Under the pieces are notes generated by a model that saw only the letters and a program-made list of their open reading frames with translations, had not been told where the DNA came from and made no database searches. A DNA stretch of 64,000 bases, taken from Bactericera cockerelli (lineage: Eukaryota; Arthropoda; Insecta; Hemiptera; Triozidae). The translations under genes and the position numbers were made by a program. Positions 43,944 through 52,166 of this stretch are shown here, one piece after another; within the stretch, counting starts at the first letter, position 1, and each line of letters begins with the position of its first letter. Location of the stretch: positions 12,306,198-12,370,197 of the forward strand of contig CM044961.1 of NCBI GenBank assembly GCA_024516035.1, written 5' to 3'.

Positions 43944-44088
43944 TACCGACCTCAGTAGCTTGATCGATAAGACAGCGGACTTGTAATCTGGAGGTCGGTG
44001 GTTCAAGTCCCGGTTTCAGCCTGGATTTAGTAAAGCGAGTTTGAGTAGTTGTGGTATCTCGAAAGTGATTGACACAAATATGATAACT
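43944..44088 (+). mobile_element. SINE family A copy with 14-bp target-site duplication
   Basis: TAGTTCTGTTAATA occurs at 43930-43943 and exactly again at 44089-44102, with a complete family A SINE between. The perfect duplication suggests a fairly young insertion. Confidence 0.95.
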
Positions 44089-44102
44089 TAGTTCTGTTAA
44101 TA

Positions 44103-44436
44103 AAATAAAACAAACAAAAAACGAGAGAGAAAAAATCATATCAAAAGTGTAAGACTAATTCCATAATATGGACCGCCCGCCATCAAGTCTACCCTGACTA
44201 AAACTGGCGGGTCCTCTCCATTAAAGCACTTTAACATTTTAGATTAGAATTATTTATCAATTCATAGGTCCCTATTATGAAACAGGATTACAATATCTAA
44301 TCATGTTTTGCCCTTAAGTAGACGGCCAGAACGAGGACCCTGGCCTTTACCCTACAGCCCTATACCCTCGACCCCAGACCCTGGTACCTACAGCTTGATA
44401 TAGACAATTTTCGGGACTCCCTTGTGGCCACTTACA
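44103..44436. other. No recognised feature
   Basis: Short ACCCTGGCC/ACCCTCGACC-like CCC-rich patch at 44335-44385. Otherwise nothing. Confidence 0.5.
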
Positions 44437-44703
44437 TTTTTTTTTTTTAAGTGGGGTTTAACGTCGCTTTCAACTGCCATGGTCATATCACGACGGGGGT
44501 TTTACCCTCCATTCGCAGGAAACTCACAAACCTGCTACTCACATTGACCTCACCCAGCCTGAGTGGGGCCGGGAAAAGCCAGCGTCACGAGAATTAGAAT
44601 TTGAATGGTCACCCATCCAAGTCTTAACCTCGCTGGATGTCGCTTAACTTCGGTGTTCTGAAGGGAACCGGTGTATTCAACATGCCATCGACGCTGGCTC
44701 CAC
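44437..44703 (-). mobile_element. 5S rRNA-derived SINE, best full-length copy
   Basis: Minus strand: GCCAGCGTCGATGGCATGTT, GAATACACCGGTTCCCTTCA, GAACACCGAAGTTAAGCGAC, ATCCAGCGAGGTTAAGACTT and GGATGGGTGACC follow 5S rRNA from its 5' end (GCCAACG...) to past the internal control region (TTAGTACTT, GATGGG). A second GCTGG and the shared body follow, ending GCAGTTGAAAGCGACGTTAA, ACCCCACTT and an A-run. Confidence 0.88.
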
Positions 44704-44769
44704 TTACATTTAATAACATGGTTAGACTATGTTACGTGGTCCTGACTCTACCCCAGGGTCCAGGGTATA

Positions 44770-45632
44770 TAGGGTGGGGCAAAAGTCTGGAAACCCCTGA
44801 ATAACTTTCGAATGGCTTCTTCGGTAAAATTAAAATTTTGTACGGTAAACCGGGCTAATAAGACCTTTTTTTAGAGTGGGGTTAATTTTTGTTACCGGCC
44901 CCCATGTCGGGGCCAGGGGGGCCAACTTCATTTTTTTAAATACGAACCCCCACCTTGCGATACATTTTTGGAAAGGTTTTAAAATAAGAAATACATTGGT
45001 GTAAATTTTATTTTTTTAATATTAACTGTTTGAAAATGGCGTCCAACTTTGTGTATGCAAAAAAGTCTGGAAACCCCTAAATATCTTTTGAAAGGACTTT
45101 CTCAGTAAATTTAAAATTGTGCACGGTAAGTCGGGGTAATTAGACCTTTCCAAAAATGTATCGCAAGGTGGGGTTTCGTATTTAAAAAAATGAAGTTGGC
45201 CACCCTGGCCCCGACGTGGGGGCCGGTAAAAAAAATCGGTCCCATTCTAATGTAAGTTCTAATTACCAAGGATTACCGTACACAATTTTAAATTTATTCA
45301 GAAAGCCCTTTCGAAAGATATTCAGGGGTTTCCAGACTTTACTGCATACACAAAGTTGGACGCCATTTTCAAACAGTTAATATTAAAAAAATAAAATTTA
45401 CACCAATGTATTTCTTATTTAAAGACCTTTCCAAAAATGTATCGCAAGGTGGGGGTTCGTATTTAAAAAAATGAAGTTGGCCCCCCTGGCCCCGACATGG
45501 GGGCCGGTAACAAAAATTAACCCCACTCTAAAAAAAGGTCTTATTAGCCCGGTTTACCGTACAAAATTTTAATTTTACCGAAGAAGCCATTCGAAAGTTA
45601 TTCAGGGGTTTCCAGACTTTTGCCCCACCCTG
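44770..45632. mobile_element. 863-bp near-perfect palindromic MITE, TA-flanked
   Basis: About 290 bp at the left (from AGGGTGGGGCAAAAGTCTGG) reappears inverted at the right (to CCAGACTTTTGCCCCACCCT) with only a few differences. TA flanks the ends (44768-44769 and 45633-45634). The central 45062-45345 is itself a diverged inverted version of the same sequence (AAGTCTGGAAACCCCTAAAT ... TTCAGGGGTTTCCAGACTT). No ORF. TA duplication and the CAGGGTG end suggest Tc1/mariner mobilisation. Confidence 0.88.
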
Positions 45633-45634
45633 TA

Positions 45635-46590
45635 TAGGTCTCCATTGTGTCCGCGCACTAACACATCTTCTAGTGAGAATTCCAACCAATCACAGCGCAT
45701 TTATATCAGCTGTTAGTAGGATGAACAAATCCTAGTTATTTAATCCTGTTTCATAATTCGACCCATATTATTCTTTTATTCCTTTTAAAGTAATGTACAT
45801 TATAATATAGTAATGTACATAGATTTTGTAATATACATATAATATAGTAATGTACATAGATAACTATAAAAAAATTTAAGCTATGCCACCCTGTAGATTT
45901 CCGTTCTGTATCATGTGTATTGCTGTGGAGTAGATAAACTCAGGGGGATACCTGCTCACTTTCATTAGTTCTATAGTCATAGTACTCTCTGTATGGTAGG
46001 TTCGATTACCGACCGAGGCAATTTTTTTTGACAAACTGTTTGTTTGATACCGAATTTTACTTGTGTGAGAACTATTTCCATTCTCATACCACAGATTATA
46101 ATTCGAATAAATAAAAGTTTCCCGAAAAAAGATAAATAAAAACATTCATGTTAAAAAATATTATATTGCATGAATACTTGCAAAATCAGGCTCTTTGTAA
46201 AGTTCCTAGGCTGAAATTGAAAACTTAAGTGTGAAAGTTTACAATTAGCATTGCCTACATTGCCTACAATATTGGCGTCCTTCGCTATGATCGTTAAGTT
46301 ATCAAAGGTATTTTTCAAGTCAATCAAATGAAAGTAATTTTTCAATTTTCTCATTTGAAGGTTCCTTGAAGTTTAATTTGATCTCTTTAAATTGTTAAAA
46401 AAATGTCTTCAACTCAAAAGATTTTAAATCTGGTGATCTTTTGAAACAGGGGAAGTTTTTCCAACTTCTTTTAGAATAAAGTTTGAAAGAGTCAAATGTA
46501 GCAGATGAAAGAGAGAGAGAGAGTTAAAACGGTAGGAAAGACAAGGATGGCAAAAAGGCCAAAACGTAGAAAGATGAACTGCTGAAGTGA
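45635..46590. other. AT-rich DNA; weak tRNA-like trace
   Basis: GTATGGTAGGTTCGATTACC, GACCGAGGCAA near 45992-46021 resembles a tRNA T arm, but no complete head is visible. TAATGTACATA recurs three times near 45791-45860. Confidence 0.4.
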
Positions 46591-46598
46591 GAGAGAGA

Positions 46599-46638
<40 letters not shown>

Positions 46639-46862
46639 TTCTTTTCATTTAGCGTTGGTGTGCTGACATTTGAAAAGAGTTAAGTAGACTGACATTTTGC
46701 TTGGAATGATATTTAAATATTTTTAGGTCAAAAACTATGATAATAAGAATAATACTCTCTTACGTCACAGGGATGAGTTGCCTGATGAAAGAGATGATAA
46801 CCTTTGAGGATGACATTCTTCTAGCTGAGACCTTTACCTCTCACTCACTCACTCACTCACTT
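46591..46862. repeat. GA and CTCA microsatellites
   Basis: (GA)n at about 46595-46635 and (CTCA)n at 46837-46862. Confidence 0.85.
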
Positions 46863-47780
46863 ATCTTACTCTCCTTCACTTTGCACTTTACGCTTTAAAA
46901 TTATTCTAAAGTTTACATTATTGATTCTCTCCTTCCCTTCTTCTTACAGTCCCTAAGAAAAGCGCCACATAATAAGTGCAATATGGAATATTAATGTACA
47001 TAAAATAGTCACATATTTACCAATTCAAATACGGGATTTTTCAATTCTAAAGATATAGCAGCAATGTCGAATCAAATTGTTTTTTTTTTTTTTTTTATCA
47101 AATCAAATATGTACATTGTACATACACTCATTATTTGTTGAAGTTGTTTATTTTATTTTTTATTATTTTTTTTTTTTTTCCTGTTAGGCACTTTAACCAA
47201 ATATTGAATGGTCGTTCGTGCCGATCCTCACAAGGTCTACATAAGGTGAAGAAGGTTGATATTTTTTAGAAAGGAAATATAAATACATGGAAACTTTAAA
47301 AAAAAAAAAAAAAAACAAATCTACCTATATACTTGAGTACTTAGTCCAATTGGTTAAATATCACATATATAAATTGTAGTGATGAAAATTGGGCTAAATG
47401 TACTTAAAATATATATATTTGACATATTTAACAATTAAAAAAGTTACATATTGATACATTAAGGGCGGAATTAATAGACAACATCAATAACTTAAGTCGT
47501 TGGTAAGTGTCGGTTTTCTCTATCTTACACAGTACGCAATCCGTGACTTAGCGCCACAGAGGTATTATAAAAACGTCTATTAATTTCGCCCTAAGAGAAC
47601 TAATAAACCTTAACCCTTTACTGGAATCTCACCACTGTCACCACTCAGGAGAGTTCATGCCTAAAGCCTATACTATCTCCCAACTTTTCAGTCTTGTTAT
47701 TATGTGGTCATTGTGGTTACATATAGTTACTATGTGGAACAAAGAAACAGAACTCAGGAAGAAAGAGAGCGAAAATATAG
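46863..47780. other. AT-rich DNA with T and A runs
   Basis: Long T runs near 47080 and 47170 and an A-run at 47299. No gene recognised. Confidence 0.5.
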
Positions 47781-47789
47781 AGTATAAGA

Positions 47790-47824
<35 letters not shown>

Positions 47825-48260
47825 AGAGAGAGAGATAAAGAGAGAGAGAGAAGAGAGAGTATCCAAAGTATGTCAGTAAAGGAAAAGGGAAAGTAAGAAG
47901 AGGAGAGAGAGCGAAAATAAAGGAGATAGAGAGAGAGAGACTAAGAGAGAGAGAGAGAGAGCGTGAGGGAGTGAGAGAGTCAGAAAGGAAAAGTTAAAGT
48001 AAGAGGTAGAGGGAAGGAAAATAAAAGGGATAGAGAGAGAGAGAGAGCGAAAGTAAGAAGAAGATGAGAGCGAGAGAAAAAAGAATGGAAAATGAAACTA
48101 ACAGGAATAGAGAAAGAGAGAGATGCACAAATGCCTTCAAGTCAGAAACAAGGAAACTAACAAACTGGAAGATGAGAGAGAGAGATAGCAGTAATGGGAG
48201 ATAAAGTTCCTAACTAGAGGAGGAGGAGGAGAAGGAAGAGGAGGAGGATAAGGAGGAGCA
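47781..48260. repeat. GA-rich tract
   Basis: Several (GA)n runs, ending with an AGGAGG-rich patch at 48218-48256. Confidence 0.85.
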
Positions 48261-48417
48261 GAGATACAAGGTACATGGCATGATGATGACATAAAGATAA
48301 GAAAAATATAGTAACATATTCTTTAAGTACGAGTATACATTGTACTACAAAGGTCGTGCATAGGTATAGAGTGTATAGACAATATAGACATCCATGTATT
48401 CCATGTACAGACTCTGA

Positions 48418-48500
48418 GGGTTAGGTGGTAGAAAATGCTTTGAGTATTAACCTTACATGGTGGCTAACTTCCACTAAAGAGTGTTATTATTTTTATTACA
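48418..48500 (+). mobile_element. SINE family D 3' fragment
   Basis: GGGTTAGGTGGTAGAAAATG, CTTTGAGTATTAACC and AACTTCCACTAAAGAGTG plus TTATT. It directly abuts a family C head. Confidence 0.7.
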
Positions 48501-48592
48501 GAAAAAATTCTACGCTGCTGGGGATCGAACCCAGGTCACCATGATTGCAAGTCCGTGCGCTACTCTACTCGGCCACATGAGTACTAATGATG
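48501..48592 (-). mobile_element. SINE family C head fragment
   Basis: Minus strand: ATGTGGCCGAGTAGAGTAGC, GGACTTGCAATCATGGTGAC, CTGGGTTCGATCCCCAGC, then AGAATTTTTTC. The A and B boxes are recognisable. Confidence 0.7.
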
Positions 48593-48748
48593 AGGATAAC
48601 AAGGACGAAAAAATACTAATGTTTAGTAAATAAAAGTCAGCTTTAATTGCAAAAAAATACATTCTCAACTATACTCAACATTATGACACGAATTCTACAC
48701 TAGAGTGACATCACAATAAATTACTTAAACCCGAACTTAATTTTTTTT

Positions 48749-48893
48749 ATTATCATTTTTGTGTTAATCACTTTCATGATATCACAATTACTCAAACTTG
48801 CTTTACTAAATCCACTCTGAAACCGGGACTCGAAACCACCGACCTCCTGGTTAAAAGTACGTCGCCTTATCGATCAAGCTACTGAGGTCTGTA
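48749..48893 (-). mobile_element. SINE family A copy
   Basis: Minus strand: CAGACCTCAGTAGCTTGATC to AACACAAAAATGATA. Moderately diverged in the anticodon region. Confidence 0.85.
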
Positions 48894-49190
48894 AATATAT
48901 ACTAATGAATCTAATGATGATGACAGTGAGGAAATTAATAATGATAATTCTGTTAAGATAAATTGTGACATTATAACACAAAGAAACACATGTAGCATCA
49001 GTTTTTATTTCCAAGTTAATGAGTTGGAAAATGAGGAGAAGTGAAGGAATTATACATAGTGAAAGAAGGACAGACAAAGAGAGGGAAGAAGAGAAAGGGA
49101 GTTAAATGATATAGTGACTGAGAAGGGGAGAAGAAAAAAGGAGATAAGCATTTGGGAAGAAGAAAGAAAGAGATGGAGGAAAAGGAAGGA

Positions 49191-49230
<40 letters not shown>

Positions 49231-49549
49231 AAGGAAAAGGGAGATAAAAAAGGAAATAGGAAAATAGCGAGATATAATTATATATATATATAATTATATA
49301 TAAGATGTAGGAGAGAAATGAGAGAAAATAAGAGAAAAAGAATATAATAATTACAAAGAAAAAAAATAATATAATAATATTATGTACTAAGGAAAATAGA
49401 CAAGGAGAAGAGAATCAAAGGGAATGAAAAAAATAGGAATCAGATGAGAAAGAAGAGAGGGAGTGAGAGAGAAAATAAGGAGAAAATAGAGAATGAGAAA
49501 AATAGTGTTCAGATAAGAAAGAATTAAATTAATTTAGAGAGGAAGACAA
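48894..49549. repeat. AT-rich, then GA-rich DNA
   Basis: GA-rich from about 49075, with (GA)n at 49195-49226 and TATATA around 49277-49292. The hAT element is inserted into this tract. Confidence 0.7.
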
Positions 49550-49557
49550 GGAGAGAC
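49550..49557. repeat. hAT target-site duplication, left (GGAGAGAC)
   Basis: Identical to 57393-57400. The host DNA is GA-rich, so some chance of coincidence exists, but exact placement at both CAG...CTG ends makes it convincing. Confidence 0.85.
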
Positions 49558-49683
49558 CAGTGGCGGCTCGTCGGGTGAAGACACTGAAGACATTTTCACC
49601 TAATTTTGAACAGTGAAAACACTACGCATAATCCCTTGAATATGGCACAATTGATCCAAATCAAAAAAAAAAAAAAAAAGAGT

Positions 49684-49694
49684 AAGCTTTGTGT
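49684..49694. repeat. LINE target-site duplication, left
   Basis: AAGCTTTGTGT. Identical to 55401-55411, directly after the TTTA tail. Confidence 0.88.
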
Positions 49695-51188
49695 TTTTTT
49701 TTTTTTTTTCTAGATAACTAGATTTTTCAAATATGCGTTTTCTAAGCTATAATTTTAAATATTTTTTAGACGTTTAATACTATTTTTAATAAACCGATTC
49801 AGTACCGTGTATATCTTTTTCAAAACCATTATAGCATTGTATGTCATATTGACATATCTGCTACTACTACTACTTTCAGTTCACACCTCGTCCTTATTTC
49901 TGCCCTAACCTTATTTCCTCTAATTTTTTCGAAAAAAACTTTCTAAAAATATTAAGTGCGAACAACATGAGATATTAAAATGTATTTTTCTCCCATGGTG
50001 AATTAAAGTCATTTCGTTTCATTTTCTAAAATCTTTACAGGACTATTTTTTCCAGAAAGCCTTCTTGATGGAGCTTCAAATATAAAGTAGTCCAAAGCCA
50101 GACAGAAGAAAAAATACTAGTCTGGAAATAGTTTAGGGGTTAAGAGATATAAGTTAAGTTCGATCCCCCGCGCCGAAAAAAACAAAGCTACCTGAATTTT
50201 ATGTCCTGAATTTTTCGCGATTTTTTGTGTTAAATGTGCTTTATATATTGTAAAGTTGTGTTTTATTCATATAACTAAGTGTTTTATGTAACTAAACGTC
50301 AAGAGTTAATAATTTTATACTGTATTTTAATAGAATTTCTGAATAAACTCACCAAGTCACACCAGGAGAAGACAATCCTTTGTCTTCCTAACCAAGAGAT
50401 TTGCCTTCAGTGATAACTACACTATAACTCAATAAAGACACTGTATTTTTGGTGTGGGTCCTTTTACAGACCCAAGTAAGACCCAGGGGGATTGCTCTTG
50501 CAAAAATTACATACCCTGTGATAGCTAATAAATAAATATGAAATGCAATTAAATGGAAAAACGAAAAATAAAATAGCCATTTTGTAAATCTATATTTTCA
50601 AGTTAAAACATAACTAAATTAGAACTACAATAACAGAAAAATAGATAACAAAACAAAGATAAAGTGCAAGATAAACGTTAAAACTTTCATTTGTTTGTGG
50701 CTGTTATCAGTGTGATCAACATTATCAGTGACTGATTCCGTTATCAAAAATTTCGGTTTAAAATTTCGAATTTAAAAACAAAGAAAGAAGAAAAATAAGG
50801 AGAAGATAGCAAGATTCCCAAATAACAGCAACTTTCTGACTCAAAAGAGAAGATTTCAACCTTTCTGGAGCGTGTGAACGGATCTTGCAGTAGGCTGTGA
50901 CCACAGACTTCCAATTCTAGACATCTGTGATTGCGGTCCATGGTTTAAAGATTGCGGCTGATTGCTGATTGTCGATTCACAGTGGAGGGAAATTTCAAAC
51001 AAAAATATTTTAGAAGATTTCAGCTCTTAATTTTATCAACTTTTCTTCAATTGATTACTTGATTTTTATAATTTTTAATACCAGTAGTAGTCTCACAATT
51101 ACAGGATTTCAATAGTAAAGAGTACATTTTGCTTAATTTTCTATTATTTCCAGGTCAATTGAATAAGTAAGCACATAAGAATTTAAAT
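49695..51188 (+). other. LINE 5' UTR / presumed internal promoter region
   Basis: No long ORF. At 50157-50180 GTTCGATCCCCCGCGCCGAA resembles the B-box end of the family B SINE head (compare TTCGATCCCCCGTGTCGA at 22276). A SINE remnant or recruited B-box-like segment may therefore lie in the 5' region. Confidence 0.6.
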
Positions 51189-52166
51189 ATGAATAATATA
51201 GATGAAAACCAACTACTTTCAAAAATTGGTGTATTGTTTGATGAAAAGATGAATGCACACAGTCAGGGCATAAAGACAGAAATAGAATCAATACGCTCCG
51301 AAATGGGTAAGTTTAAAAACCAAGTATTGGACATGGTGTCCACAACATCAGAGAGTAATAGAGAGATAATAAAGGAAGAGGTATGTGTACAAGTAAGAGA
51401 GGTAATAGGAGAATCAGAAAGAAAATTTGAGGAGAAGCTTACTAAATTTAATGAAAAATTAGAGAGTCTAGAATATTTCAAGAGGAAGCGGAACATAATA
51501 ATATGGGGACTTGGAAAACTACCAGAGTATGAAGATAGAGTAAATGCTATATGCAGGCTTTTTAAAGATAAATTAGGAGTAGCTTTCTCAAGAGATGATA
51601 TTGAGTTTATAACAAAACTAAATAAAAATAAAGATGATGGAGGAATTCTTATTGGGTTTGTATCTTATCAAAAGAAGGGAGAAATTTTAAGAAACAGGAC
51701 TAAACTAAAAGGAACAAAAATTTTCATTGATCAAGATTACTCCAAGGAGATGGTTGAAAAGAGAAAGGAATTAATAGATATTATGATCAGACTTCGGAAA
51801 ATAGAAGAAAAAGTATACATCCAGCATGATAAAATTATGATCAATGGAAAAGCTTTCTCCAAAGATGAGGCTTTACAGTTTGAAAAAGATAGACATAACT
51901 TAAAGAATACTGAAGAGATGGAAATCTCACAAGAAATACCAAGGAACAACAAGAGAAATCATGAAGAAGCTGATCTTGATGGAACTAATTCAAATTTAGA
52001 AAAAATGGATACTAGTGATAAAACTCCATACCACAGTCCACAAGGCACACCGGTGTTAAAGAAAGGTAAGCTAGGTGGAGTAGTCCAAAGCAGACTAGAC
52101 CAACTGTGGAATAAGGCTGGAAAGGGAACCGACACAGAAAAAGACACAAACAAGGAAACAGCATAG
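51189..52166 (+). CDS. LINE ORF1: coiled-coil plus RRM-like nucleic-acid-binding protein
   Basis: 325 codons starting at ATG 51189. Residues about 1-98 are heptad-rich and charged (for example EIIKEEVCVQVREV, EKFNEKLESLEYF), predicting a coiled coil that could trimerise. Residues about 98-220 (RKRNIIIWGLGKLPEYEDR ... LKGTKIFIDQDYSKEM ... KVYIQHDKIMINGKAF) have the arrangement of L1-type ORF1 RRM plus C-terminal domain, as in many invertebrate LINEs. No CCHC knuckle is seen. The tail is acidic and polar. In such elements this protein coats the RNA as an RNP and may act as a chaperone. It ends at TAG 52164-52166. Confidence 0.85.
   Translation: MNNIDENQLLSKIGVLFDEKMNAHSQGIKTEIESIRSEMGKFKNQVLDMVSTTSESNREIIKEEVCVQVREVIGESERKFEEKLTKFNEKLESLEYFKRKRNIIIWGLGKLPEYEDRVNAICRLFKDKLGVAFSRDDIEFITKLNKNKDDGGILIGFVSYQKKGEILRNRTKLKGTKIFIDQDYSKEMVEKRKELIDIMIRLRKIEEKVYIQHDKIMINGKAFSKDEALQFEKDRHNLKNTEEMEISQEIPRNNKRNHEEADLDGTNSNLEKMDTSDKTPYHSPQGTPVLKKGKLGGVVQSRLDQLWNKAGKGTDTEKDTNKETA
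52164..52166 (+). promoter_or_regulatory. In-frame UAG between ORF1 and ORF2: candidate readthrough site
   Basis: Context GCA-TAG-CAA-ACA. The 27 codons between this stop and residue 1 of the next long frame are all sense and in the same frame. UAG followed by CAA is the core of the known CAR-YYA readthrough context, here matched only at CAR. ORF2 has no AUG until 52620. Confidence 0.55.

Noticed and set aside
49695..49712. T-run at the LINE 5' end as a poly(A) tail of a reverse-oriented element
   Set aside because: The target duplication, the TTTA tail at 55362 and the ORF direction all fix the LINE on the plus strand. The T-run may be untemplated or part of the 5' end.
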